Shown here one piece after another: positions 18,833 to 27,866 of a DNA stretch of 50,840 bases. This stretch comes from an uncultured bacterium. Lineage in GTDB: Bacteria > Actinomycetota > Actinomycetes > S36-B12. Position 1 is the first letter of the stretch; the number at the start of each line of letters is the position of its first letter. Position numbers and translations under genes: made by a program. The stretch is from the NCBI GenBank assembly GCA_903850745.1, contig CAINMH010000138.1, positions 1-50,840 of the forward strand. The letters run 5' to 3'. Below the pieces are notes generated by a model, which did no database searches, had not been told where the DNA came from, and saw only the letters and a list, made by a program, of their open reading frames with translations.

Positions 18833-20091
18833 CGTCCCTCAATGAGAATGAACAGCAAGTGCCCTTGGATGACATCCACAGTGCGATCAACGCGATCCGC
18901 GCCGGAAAGCCAGTGGTTGTCGTGGACGATGAGGATCGAGAGAACGAGGGCGATCTTATCTTCGCGGCAGAGTTTGCGACTCGTGAACTCACAGCGTTTA
19001 TGGTTCGACACACTTCTGGATACATCTGCGTGGCCATGCCAGGTAGTGAACTCGATCGACTGGGACTGCCACCGATGACTGTCGTCAATGAGGACCGACG
19101 TGGCACCGCATACGCAATCACGGTTGATGCGCGGGATGTCGTTGCGACTGGAATCTCAGCAGAAGATCGTACCTTTACTATTCGAACTCTTGCAGATCCA
19201 GCTACGACGTCAAATGAGTTGACTCGCCCGGGGCACGTTGTCCCGCTACGCGCTGTCGACGGGGGGGTCCTACGACGTGCCGGGCACACCGAGGCTGCCG
19301 TGGATCTTTCTCGGCTTGCCGGCCTCCGATCCGCTGGCGTCCTATGCGAACTCGTCAATGATGACGGTTCCATGATGCGCTCCCAGCAGTGTCGGGAATT
19401 CGCTGACAAACACGGTCTGCCGATGATTTCCATCGCTGACCTGATCTCGCATATTAGGCGCACGGAGCGGCAAGTCGACTTGCTGGTCGAAACTCCCATG
19501 CCGACTGAATTTGGCGACTTTCGCGCGGTGGGTTTCCGCTCCCGTATCGATGGCATAGAGCACATTGCGCTCGTCTACGGAGACATCAGCCATGGCGAGG
19601 AGATCCTCGTACGAGTGCACTCGGAATGCCTAACCGGTGATGCCCTCGGCTCTCGGCGATGCGATTGCGGACCGCAGCTTCGGGCAGCCCTCGCGGTTGT
19701 CGCTTCCGAAGGAAGCGGTGTTGTCCTTTACATGCGCGGGCACGAAGGTCGGGGCATCGGGCTGATTCGCAAATTGAGTGCCTATGCGCTCCAAGACGTG
19801 GGACATGACACGGTGGAGGCCAATCTCGCCCTCGGCATGCCAGCTGATGCCCGCGAATACGGAACTGGGGCGCAGATCCTGGCTGAACTTGGGATCCGCA
19901 CAATGCGGCTCCTCACAAATAATCCTCAGAAGCGAGCTGGTCTTGAGGGCTACGGATTGTCCATCCTCGAAAGAGTTCCCCTTGAGGTGGAGCCAACTGA
20001 GGAGAACGTCCGTTATCTGCGGACGAAGCGCGACCGAATGGGGCACGAGGTCCTGCGTTCTGAGCTCTCCGGGGGACAGCATGCGCAGTAG
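18829..20091 (+). CDS. ribBA: Bifunctional 3,4-dihydroxy-2-butanone-4-phosphate synthase / GTP cyclohydrolase II
   Basis: [16 protein letters not shown] (RibB) and [38 protein letters not shown] (RibA); GTG start overlapping upstream stop (GTGA). Confidence 0.96.
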   Translation: MTSLNENEQQVPLDDIHSAINAIRAGKPVVVVDDEDRENEGDLIFAAEFATRELTAFMVRHTSGYICVAMPGSELDRLGLPPMTVVNEDRRGTAYAITVDARDVVATGISAEDRTFTIRTLADPATTSNELTRPGHVVPLRAVDGGVLRRAGHTEAAVDLSRLAGLRSAGVLCELVNDDGSMMRSQQCREFADKHGLPMISIADLISHIRRTERQVDLLVETPMPTEFGDFRAVGFRSRIDGIEHIALVYGDISHGEEILVRVHSECLTGDALGSRRCDCGPQLRAALAVVASEGSGVVLYMRGHEGRGIGLIRKLSAYALQDVGHDTVEANLALGMPADAREYGTGAQILAELGIRTMRLLTNNPQKRAGLEGYGLSILERVPLEVEPTEENVRYLRTKRDRMGHEVLRSELSGGQHAQ

Positions 20092-20206
20092 AGGGCTTGT
20101 TTACCACCTATGTACGGATTCGAGTGATGCCACGCGCAAATCTTCGGAGAAATTAACAAATCTGAGTGAGATGATCACAATTACGCAACATCTACCCCCC
20201 AAAGAC

Positions 20207-20235
20207 TTGACGGGTGTTCACTAACACATGACAAT
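20207..20235 (+). promoter_or_regulatory. Sigma70-like promoter for ABC operon with inverted repeat in the spacer
   Basis: TTGACG-N17-GACAAT; spacer contains GTGTT-CACT-AACAC (20214-20227). Confidence 0.55.
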
Positions 20236-20244
20236 CCCGTCATG

Positions 20245-20271
20245 CCTGAGAGCAGGCAATCCTCTCTCAGG
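20245..20271 (+). promoter_or_regulatory. 5'UTR stem-loop upstream of SBP gene
   Basis: CCTGAGAG-N11-CTCTCAGG perfect 8-bp arms. Confidence 0.6.
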
Positions 20272-20307
20272 AGACGACAACCGCAATTAAACGAAGGAGA
20301 TTCACGA

Positions 20308-21480
20308 ATGGCATTTAACTCAATGGGCAAGGGGGCACGACGTCTCGTCATCACGAGCGGCGTGGCGTTCGTTGCCGCCGCCACGCTCGCCGCGTGCGGT
20401 TCCTCCGGCGGCGGTTCGTCGTCTTCATCCACGCCAGCACCGGCGCCTACGACCTCGGGCGCTCCGGCTCCCACGACGTCCTCGGCCCCAGTAGAGAAGT
20501 CGAAGGTTTACTTCACAAACAACTTCTCTGACAACGACTGGCGTCAGCAGATGCAGAAGACGGTCGAACTGGCTGCTGCACTCCCTCAGTACGCAGACAT
20601 TATGACCCTCGAGGTTTCGAACTCCGGCGTTGCACCCGAAGATCAGGCCGCGATGATCGAGAGCATCATCGCCAAGGGCGATGCTGACGCAATCATCATG
20701 GAGGCAGCTTCTCCCGAGGCCGTCAATCAGGCCATCCAGAACGCCTGTGACGCTGGCATCAAGGTCGTGACCTTCGATTCGTTGGCCACTGCACCGTGTG
20801 CGTGGAAGGTCGCAGTCGACTGGAAGTACAACGGTCAGGTTGCCGCAGCATTTGTCGCTGAGGCGCTTGGTGGCAAGGGCCAGGTCGCAGTTGACTACGG
20901 TCTAAAGGGTTTGGCTATCGGCCTTGACTTCACAAAGGGCGTCAAGGAAGAGCTCGCGAAGTACCCCGGAATCGAGATTGTTGGCGAGTACGAGGGTGGC
21001 TTCAACCCTGCACAGGAGAAGTCGGGTACAGCCGCCATTCTGGCAAGCTACCCCGATCTTGCGGCATCGATGACGATGTACGTGGGGGCTCCGGCAGCTG
21101 AGGCGTTCATCGCCGCAGGCAAGACCAGCTACGTCATCTCCGGCACCGCCAACAACGCTGGCGCAATGCAGTGTGCGGGCGACGCCAACCAGAAGTGTGT
21201 GTACTGGACTGACTCCCCCGGCATCAGTGTCTTGGCCCTGAACGTGGCGCTTGACGCGATTTCGGGTAAGGAAGCCACCCCACGCACGCTCGTGATGGAT
21301 GCCCCTAATGGGTACTTCTATGTCAAGGGCAACACCAGCATCGCTGCCTATCCGAACGCGAACGTTTCGGAGTGGACGGATGGAGTGAACTTCTACTCTG
21401 ACCAGCCAGGCTCGCTGTCCCTGCCGGTCCTCCCGGTTGGCATTGATCTTCCGATCACTGCTGCCGACGTCGTCGGCTAA
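20308..21480 (+). CDS. Sugar-type (ribose/CUT2-like) ABC transporter substrate-binding lipoprotein
   Basis: Lipobox LAAC|GSSGG, S/T/P linker, periplasmic binding protein fold; AAGGAGA RBS before ATG 20308. Confidence 0.9.
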   Translation: MAFNSMGKGARRLVITSGVAFVAAATLAACGSSGGGSSSSSTPAPAPTTSGAPAPTTSSAPVEKSKVYFTNNFSDNDWRQQMQKTVELAAALPQYADIMTLEVSNSGVAPEDQAAMIESIIAKGDADAIIMEAASPEAVNQAIQNACDAGIKVVTFDSLATAPCAWKVAVDWKYNGQVAAAFVAEALGGKGQVAVDYGLKGLAIGLDFTKGVKEELAKYPGIEIVGEYEGGFNPAQEKSGTAAILASYPDLAASMTMYVGAPAAEAFIAAGKTSYVISGTANNAGAMQCAGDANQKCVYWTDSPGISVLALNVALDAISGKEATPRTLVMDAPNGYFYVKGNTSIAAYPNANVSEWTDGVNFYSDQPGSLSLPVLPVGIDLPITAADVVG

Positions 21481-21496
21481 GTAAGTAGCACTTTTA

Positions 21497-21541
21497 GGCT
21501 CCGATTCTCCGTTCTCCCTGCGAGAACGGAGAATCGGAGCC
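21497..21541 (+). promoter_or_regulatory. Perfect 20-bp intercistronic stem-loop between SBP and ABC ATPase genes
   Basis: GGCTCCGATTCTCCGTTCTC-CCTGC-GAGAACGGAGAATCGGAGCC; no following U tract. Confidence 0.95.
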
Positions 21542-21601
21542 ACACTTAATGCGGTAGTCGTTCACCGCACGTTATGAGCGAAGTTGACAGGAGGCGGTGG
21601 G

Positions 21602-23113
21602 ATGCGAGAACTCGTCCTAAAAAACGTGGCCAAGAGTTACGGCGGCGTACATGCGCTCAAGTCTGTGGATCTCACGGCAACTGCGGGTGAGATCCATGGG
21701 CTAATCGGCGAGAACGGAGCGGGCAAGAGCACGCTGATCAAGATTCTCGCGGGCGCTCAAAAGCCAGACACGGGCACCGTTGTGTGGGATGGCGAGGAAC
21801 TCAGCCTTAGCAACCCTGTCGAGGCAGTTCGCAAGGGCATCGCCGCTGTTTTTCAAGAGCTGTCCCTTATTCCAGATCTCACTGTCGCGCAGAACATCTG
21901 GTTCAAACGCGAATCCCTTTCAATAGTGGGAAGTGTTCGGGCGAAAAAACTTTATGCCCGTACGGAAGAACTTTTTGCCAGTTTGAACCTTCCCGACATT
22001 GGCCCAGATCGCGTGGTTTCCACGCTCACAGTTGGTGAGAAGCAGCTCGTGGAGATTGCTAAGGCCATCTCCACAAATCCGCAGATTCTCATCCTTGACG
22101 AAGCAACCTCCGCGCTCTCTCATGCGCAGACTGAGTGGCTACTCACCATGTGCCGTCGCCTCGCCAGTGAGGGTGTGCTTATCTTCTTTATTTCACACCG
22201 CATGCGTGAGGTCCGCAATATCGCGAACCGAATCACTGTCTTGCGCAATGGCAATTCGGTTGGTTCCTTTGAGTTGGGCGAGAAGTCCGACGATGAAATC
22301 GTGACCATGATGCTAGGTCGTCGAATCGCTCAGTTGTTTCCGGAAAAGTCCACGACTCCGCCAGGCTCGGAACTCCTTCGTGCGGAGGCATTGAGTGTCG
22401 GGCACCGTCTGCGTAGTGCTTCATTGTCAGTTCGGGCCGGCGAGATTGTCGGCATTGGTGGTCTTCAAGGCCAGGGCCAGGTAACCCTCCTCTCTGCGCT
22501 TGCCGGCGCCATCAGTGCGGATGGCAAAATTTTGATTGAGGGTGAACCGAAGTCCTTCTCTAACCCGCGTGACGCGATGCGTGCAGGCATCGGCATCGCC
22601 TACGTGCCTGAAGACCGCAAGACCCAGGGCCTCCTGCTTGCTAAGTCCATCCGAATGAATCTCACACTTGCGAGCTTGTCTGCCCTCAGCCGTTATGGCT
22701 TCGTCAATAAGGCAAAGGAAGGCGAGGTGGTTGATCGACTCATCGCCGACAACCAGATCAAGGTCTCTAGCCCCGAAGCGCTGGTCAGCAGTTTGTCTGG
22801 CGGCAACCAGCAGAAAGTTGTTATCGCAAAGGCTCTTGAAACACACGCGAAAATTTTGCTCCTCTTCGACTTGACCCGCGGGGTAGATGTGGGCACAAAG
22901 TCTGAGATCTTCAAAATGATGCAGAGCCTCGCCTCGGAAGGCTACGGATTGGTGTTCTACTCGACCGATCTTGAAGAACTCGCCCATGTCTGCCATCGGG
23001 TCCTCGTAATGAGCGGTGGCGAGATCGTAAAGGAACTTCAAGGCGCAGAACTGAGTGATGAGGCGATTTTGGCGGCGTCTGTGGGCGCAGATGAGGTGAA
23101 GACCAATGTCTAG
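21602..23113 (+). CDS. Sugar ABC transporter ATP-binding protein, two NBDs (RbsA/MglA-like)
   Basis: GENGAGKSTLIKILAG, LTVGEKQLVEIAKAI, SLSGGNQQKVVIAKAL. Confidence 0.93.
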   Translation: MRELVLKNVAKSYGGVHALKSVDLTATAGEIHGLIGENGAGKSTLIKILAGAQKPDTGTVVWDGEELSLSNPVEAVRKGIAAVFQELSLIPDLTVAQNIWFKRESLSIVGSVRAKKLYARTEELFASLNLPDIGPDRVVSTLTVGEKQLVEIAKAISTNPQILILDEATSALSHAQTEWLLTMCRRLASEGVLIFFISHRMREVRNIANRITVLRNGNSVGSFELGEKSDDEIVTMMLGRRIAQLFPEKSTTPPGSELLRAEALSVGHRLRSASLSVRAGEIVGIGGLQGQGQVTLLSALAGAISADGKILIEGEPKSFSNPRDAMRAGIGIAYVPEDRKTQGLLLAKSIRMNLTLASLSALSRYGFVNKAKEGEVVDRLIADNQIKVSSPEALVSSLSGGNQQKVVIAKALETHAKILLLFDLTRGVDVGTKSEIFKMMQSLASEGYGLVFYSTDLEELAHVCHRVLVMSGGEIVKELQGAELSDEAILAASVGADEVKTNV

Positions 23114-24116
23114 TAGGACCACGACAAAAGTCGCAGCGCCAGAGCGCCGCAAAGTCGGCCTCGTAGCCAGTGGCAAGATCAATATGCTGGCTCCCTACAT
23201 CATCCTCTTGGTCCTGCTACTCATATGGGCCGCCAAGTTCCCCGGTTTGTTCGTCGGTAGCCCAGGTGCGCTTTCGTCGCTAAACCTTTGGATTCCGACG
23301 GCAATGACCCTTGCTCTGGCGGCGACTGCGCAGACGCTCGTGGTTCAGTCAGGTGGTATCGATCTGTCCATCGGCGGCGTAATGAGTTTGACTGCCGCCA
23401 TCTTCGTTACACGCGGATGGTCCTCGCTGGCTGAGTGCATCATGTGGTTTGTTATTTGCGTTGTGGTGGGTGCACTTTGTGGCGCGTTCAATGGTGTGAT
23501 CGTCGCGTACCTAAAACTTGAATCCTTTGTCGTGACGCTGGCGACCTGGTCGATTCTGAGCGGCATCGCACTCCTTCTCGTGCCAATCCCTGGCGGTGAT
23601 GTGCCTGAGTGGTTCACGAAGTCCTTCAGCGATAAGCCCCTGGTACTTTCTTGGGGAGTCTTCCTCTTCATCGGACTGATTCTTTTTGCGATCTGGTTCC
23701 GTCGGATTCGATTGGGAATTTCGATCCGAGCACTCGGTTCGGATCGCACTGGGGCTTTCTTGTCTGGAGTCCCGATCCGAAGGACGACTGTGACGACTTT
23801 TATGTTGTCGGGCGCACTCGCGGCTCTCGCAGGTCTTTATCTGGCATGGAAGACGGGTACCGCGGCCTCGGACATGGGCGACCCCTACATCCTGTGGTCC
23901 ATTGCGGCTGTGGTCATTGGCGGCACGTCACTCGCCGGTGGCAAAGGAGGTATCGGCGGCAGTCTCGTTGGGACGTTGATCGTCACTATCATTGCGCCGA
24001 TCATCTTTGCCTTTGGACTCCCTGACTTCCTTAAGGCTCTTGTTATCGGCTTGATTCTGATCATTGCGGTGGTCAGTTCCGCAGCTCTCGATGCGTATGC
24101 GAGGAGGACCCGATGA
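23106..24116 (+). CDS. ABC transporter permease (RbsC family)
   Basis: QTLVVQSGGIDLSIGGVMSLTA; hydrophobic, in operon. Confidence 0.92.
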   Translation: MSSRTTTKVAAPERRKVGLVASGKINMLAPYIILLVLLLIWAAKFPGLFVGSPGALSSLNLWIPTAMTLALAATAQTLVVQSGGIDLSIGGVMSLTAAIFVTRGWSSLAECIMWFVICVVVGALCGAFNGVIVAYLKLESFVVTLATWSILSGIALLLVPIPGGDVPEWFTKSFSDKPLVLSWGVFLFIGLILFAIWFRRIRLGISIRALGSDRTGAFLSGVPIRRTTVTTFMLSGALAALAGLYLAWKTGTAASDMGDPYILWSIAAVVIGGTSLAGGKGGIGGSLVGTLIVTIIAPIIFAFGLPDFLKALVIGLILIIAVVSSAALDAYARRTR

Positions 24117-25111
24117 GTATTGACACGCAGATTGATCCAGCAGAGGGAGTCGGCTCTAAGAGGCGTCGGATCTCTCCAAGCGCGCGCTCGATCATGATCG
24201 CCTACGGTGTCACAGCAGTAATTTTCATCGCCGCGACTTTGCGCTCGCCGGAATTTGCGTTCGCCAAGACAACGCCGTTGTTGCTCACCACAGCGGCTAT
24301 CATCGGTATTGCTTCGATCGGCCAGACCTTTGTCATTTTGGGTGGGGGACTAGATCTCTCGGTGCCGTGGATTATGACCGGATCAGCAATAGTTATCGCC
24401 CGATTGGCCAATCTCAACAGCGAGCGACTTATCTGGCTAATCCCGATCACTCTCGTCGTGGCGGGGCTGATTGGCTGGATCAGCGGCACGGTAATCGCCC
24501 GCCTTAAGGTTTCTCCCATCATCATGACATTGGGTATGGCCGGCGTAGTCGAAGGCGGAATCAAGTTCTATACGCAAGGCAAGGGCAGCCCGTCCGCGCC
24601 AGCCGCTCTCAAGACGCTGGCGCAGAACGTTATCGGCCCCTTCACGTGGATCACGATCATCTGGGTCGTTCTTGCCGTGATTGCAACGGTCATCCTTGCC
24701 AAGACGTCATACGGTCGGGGTCTCTACGCGACTGGCACGAACTCTGTGGTCTCCCGGTTCTCAGGGGTACGCACTGATCGAGTCACAACCTCGACCTATG
24801 TCATCTCCGCGGTTACGGCCTCGCTCGGCGGAATCCTGCTCCTAGGATTCCTCGGTGACCCGTCGTTGAACATGGGAACGCCATACTTGTTCGCCACGAT
24901 CGCGGCAGTAGCTATCGGCGGGGCATCGATTGCCGGCGGATCGGGCAACTATATCGGCACCGTCGCTGGCGCACTGCTTATGGTGGTGCTCATCGCTTTC
25001 CTTCGCGGACTTCCCGGCTTCGGCCCGGGCTGGCAGGGAATCGTCTATGGAGTGGTTATTCTTGTGGCTGTGGCGCTAGCCTCCGGTCGGTTCTCTCGAC
25101 AGGCGACCTAG
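24113..25111 (+). CDS. ABC transporter permease (RbsC family)
   Basis: QTFVILGGGLDLSVPWIMTGSA; GGASIAGGSGNYIGTVAGALL. Confidence 0.92.
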   Translation: MSIDTQIDPAEGVGSKRRRISPSARSIMIAYGVTAVIFIAATLRSPEFAFAKTTPLLLTTAAIIGIASIGQTFVILGGGLDLSVPWIMTGSAIVIARLANLNSERLIWLIPITLVVAGLIGWISGTVIARLKVSPIIMTLGMAGVVEGGIKFYTQGKGSPSAPAALKTLAQNVIGPFTWITIIWVVLAVIATVILAKTSYGRGLYATGTNSVVSRFSGVRTDRVTTSTYVISAVTASLGGILLLGFLGDPSLNMGTPYLFATIAAVAIGGASIAGGSGNYIGTVAGALLMVVLIAFLRGLPGFGPGWQGIVYGVVILVAVALASGRFSRQAT

Positions 25112-25148
25112 AGCTCACTAGTCGCATAAGTCGAGGGAAGGTTTTGCA

Positions 25149-25859
25149 GTGAGCGCAACGGTCGACGTTTCGACTGCTAACGGGGATCCAGTCGTGAGTC
25201 TCGGCGTCCACCTCAAAGAGGCACGGCTACAGGCTGGGCTAGCGTTGCGTGAAGTCGCCCGACAGTTGTCTGTATCACCCTCGTTTGTGTCCCAGATCGA
25301 AAATGGCAAGTCCCAGCCATCTGTAGCGACGCTCTATGCTCTTGCGACTCTCCTAGGTGTGTCTATCGACGCCCTTTTCCAAATACAGTCTGGAACGGCT
25401 GGATTTGCCCCAGGCGATCAGGGGTTAGATGGCGAAACGCCAATAAATCGATCCGATTTTGGGCAGCCAATGGATGCGTGGCAACGCGAAGGAAGCGATG
25501 CCCGCATTGTGGTGGTTCGTCCAATTGATCGGCCCCGGCTGATCATGGATTCCGGGGTGGTGTGGGAGCAACTTGCGTCCAATCGCAGCCGGGACTTGGA
25601 CTTCATGGATATCGAGTACCCGCCGGGGAGCAGTTCCACAAGCGACGGCTCCATGCTTCGGCATGATGGGATGGAATACGGGCTCATCATCAGTGGTGAA
25701 CTCACCGTGACGTATGGCTTTGACACCTACTTGTTGAAGCCGGGCGATTCCGTCTGTTTCGAGCCGCACATTCCACATGTGTTCACCAATAAGGGAACCG
25801 TACCGGCGCGTGGCGTCTGGGTGGTGCGCAATTACGTGAGCGAACGACCCGCTCAGTAA
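25149..25859 (+). CDS. XRE-family regulator with C-terminal cupin domain
   Basis: LREVARQLSVSPSFVSQIENGKSQPSVATLYALA HTH; cupin LKPGDSVCFEPHIPHVFTNKG. Confidence 0.93.
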   Translation: MSATVDVSTANGDPVVSLGVHLKEARLQAGLALREVARQLSVSPSFVSQIENGKSQPSVATLYALATLLGVSIDALFQIQSGTAGFAPGDQGLDGETPINRSDFGQPMDAWQREGSDARIVVVRPIDRPRLIMDSGVVWEQLASNRSRDLDFMDIEYPPGSSSTSDGSMLRHDGMEYGLIISGELTVTYGFDTYLLKPGDSVCFEPHIPHVFTNKGTVPARGVWVVRNYVSERPAQ

Positions 25860-25945
25860 ATTGCTCCCTAGGTACTTCTCAGCGTGGATCCAGGCCGATA
25901 GAGTGGTCACTCTCACTTAACAGTCGTTTGTGTGATCGGAGTGCC

Positions 25946-26995
25946 ATGAAGGCCGGAGTTCTGCACGCCCCGCATGACCTGCGGATCGAGGATCGTCCCG
26001 AACCAACCTTTGGGGCCGATGACGTGGTCATCCATGTTCGATTCAATGGGCTATGCGGCACCGATGCGACGGAGTACGCAAAGGGACCGATGATGGTGCC
26101 CCTCACTAATAGGCACCCGGGCAGCGGCCATGTTGGACCCACAACTCTCGGGCACGAATTCATCGGTGAGATTGTCGATGCCGGCGCCAATGTTCGATCG
26201 CGAATTGGTGAGCGGGTTGCATGCGGTGCCGGAATCTCTTGTGGCGCATGCAGATGGTGTTCGTCAGGGCGTACAAATTTGTGTGAGCGCTATTACACGC
26301 TTGGGCTTAGCACTCACGGTGGGCTGGCAGAGTTTGTCGCTGCTCCGTCTGGAATCTGCATCCCAATTCCAGACTCGTGTCTTGACAACAACGCCGCGCT
26401 AGCGCAGCCTCTCGCGGTTGGGATCCATAGTGTCCGCCGAGCTCGCGTTGTCGCAGGCGACACAGTCGTTGTGCTTGGGACCGGGGCGATCGGATCATTT
26501 ATCTTGGCGGCGCTCGCTGGTCACAATGGTCCCGTGATCGCGCTTGATATTGATCAGTCGCGGTTGGATACCGCCCGCATTCTTGGAGCAACGCAGACCC
26601 ATCTCATAATCCCAGAAGCGACTTCTGCGGACGTTCGTGATCTGCTCCCAAGTGGTGCACAGATCGTATTCGAGACGGCGGGAGTCATCGGGTCAGCGGA
26701 GCGTGCTTTTGCATTGGCGGCGCGCGGTGGAAGAGTTGTGTTGGTTGGGCTGACCAAAGTGCCGCAACCACTCACGCTGGCCGACCTGGTCTTACGCGAG
26801 GTTGATGTGACGACCACAGTCGCGCATGTATGCGGTACTGACGTTCCAGAGGCAGTCACTCTTCTCGACCGCACGGATCTGGCCTCGATTCTTCCGGTGA
26901 GCGTGATTAGTTTGGATGACGTGGTGCAAAGCGGACTCGAACGTCTGTCGCGCGGCGCGGCGGCGGGCAAGATTCTGGTAGATCCCCGTGGCTAG
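25946..26995 (+). CDS. Zinc-binding alcohol dehydrogenase (2,3-butanediol DH-like)
   Basis: CGTDATEY, TLGHEFIGEIVDAG, structural Zn Cys cluster CGAGISCGACRWCSSGRTNLC. Confidence 0.92.
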   Translation: MKAGVLHAPHDLRIEDRPEPTFGADDVVIHVRFNGLCGTDATEYAKGPMMVPLTNRHPGSGHVGPTTLGHEFIGEIVDAGANVRSRIGERVACGAGISCGACRWCSSGRTNLCERYYTLGLSTHGGLAEFVAAPSGICIPIPDSCLDNNAALAQPLAVGIHSVRRARVVAGDTVVVLGTGAIGSFILAALAGHNGPVIALDIDQSRLDTARILGATQTHLIIPEATSADVRDLLPSGAQIVFETAGVIGSAERAFALAARGGRVVLVGLTKVPQPLTLADLVLREVDVTTTVAHVCGTDVPEAVTLLDRTDLASILPVSVISLDDVVQSGLERLSRGAAAGKILVDPRG

Positions 26996-27863
26996 GGTCT
27001 GCGTTCTAGGAATGGGGCGCATGGGTGCAGCCATGACGCGCAAGCTCGTGCAGGCAGGACATGAGGTGACCGTCTGGAACCGGAGTGAAGGCCCGGTGCA
27101 GGCCCTCCAAGCAACTTGCGATGTCGCGGCTTTCGCAACTCCAGCAGAAGCTGTTTTGGGCAATCAATTCGCTATCTCGATGCTCGCCGATGGACCGACA
27201 ACGGAGCGAGTGCTTCTGGATCCTGCGGTACTGGCAGCGCTGGGTGCGGACGCAGTGGTCTGTGACATGGCAACGAGTGGAGTGGAGTCTGCGCGGAGAC
27301 TGAATGCTGTTTTGGACGCTGCACAGATTCGCTTCGTCGACGCCCCGGTATCGGGCAGTGTCCCAACAATCGAGGCTGGGCAATTACTCGTCATGGCGAG
27401 CGGGAGCGCGAGCGGCATCGCCGCCATTGAGCCCGTTTTGCTGGCCTTTGCTAAGCGCGTCATGGCACTGGGTGAGGCGGGTGCTGGACAGGCGATGAAA
27501 CTTGCAGTTAATCTTGTGGTGCATTCGCTCAATGCCGCTGTCAGTGAAGCGCTGGCGCTGGCGTCAGCGGGAGGTGTCGAATTTTCTGATGCGTATGACG
27601 TCTTTCAGGAGAGTGTGATTGCCGCCCCCTTCGTCAATTACAAGCGGGCTGCGTTCCTAGATCAGAGTCTGCCTCCCGCGATGACTCTTGCACTCTCGCG
27701 TAAGGATCTGAGCCTCATCAACGATTACGCGCAATCGATGGGCATTCATGCAGAGGTAGTGGGAGCGGCGCTGGCAGAGGTTTCGCGAGCATGTGAATCA
27801 GGCATTGCAGACCGGGATATGTCTGCCCTTGCGGGATTTCTCTCGAATGGTGCAGCTATCTAG
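26988..27863 (+). CDS. NAD(P)-dependent 3-hydroxyisobutyrate dehydrogenase-family oxidoreductase
   Basis: VLGMGRMGAAMTRKLVQAGHEVTVWNRS; DAPVSGSVPTIEAGQL; GTG start. Confidence 0.93.
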   Translation: MARVCVLGMGRMGAAMTRKLVQAGHEVTVWNRSEGPVQALQATCDVAAFATPAEAVLGNQFAISMLADGPTTERVLLDPAVLAALGADAVVCDMATSGVESARRLNAVLDAAQIRFVDAPVSGSVPTIEAGQLLVMASGSASGIAAIEPVLLAFAKRVMALGEAGAGQAMKLAVNLVVHSLNAAVSEALALASAGGVEFSDAYDVFQESVIAAPFVNYKRAAFLDQSLPPAMTLALSRKDLSLINDYAQSMGIHAEVVGAALAEVSRACESGIADRDMSALAGFLSNGAAI

Positions 27864-27866
27864 GGC

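Noticed and set aside
18789-19565. 258-aa minus-strand ORF antisense to ribBA
   Set aside because: Low-complexity Ser/Arg-rich translation typical of a shadow frame; ribBA is unambiguous.
20245-20271. TPP riboswitch suggested by CTGAGAG in the ABC operon leader
   Set aside because: Too short and lacks other conserved TPP-aptamer elements; kept only as a generic hairpin.
22427-23182. 251-aa minus-strand ORF antisense to ABC ATPase
   Set aside because: Shadow frame of conserved ATPase codons.
25885-25892. TGGATCCA core between the XRE-cupin and alcohol dehydrogenase genes
   Set aside because: Intergenic, but flanks (G...G) do not extend the palindrome; an 8-mer is expected by chance at this scale, so not claimed as an operator.
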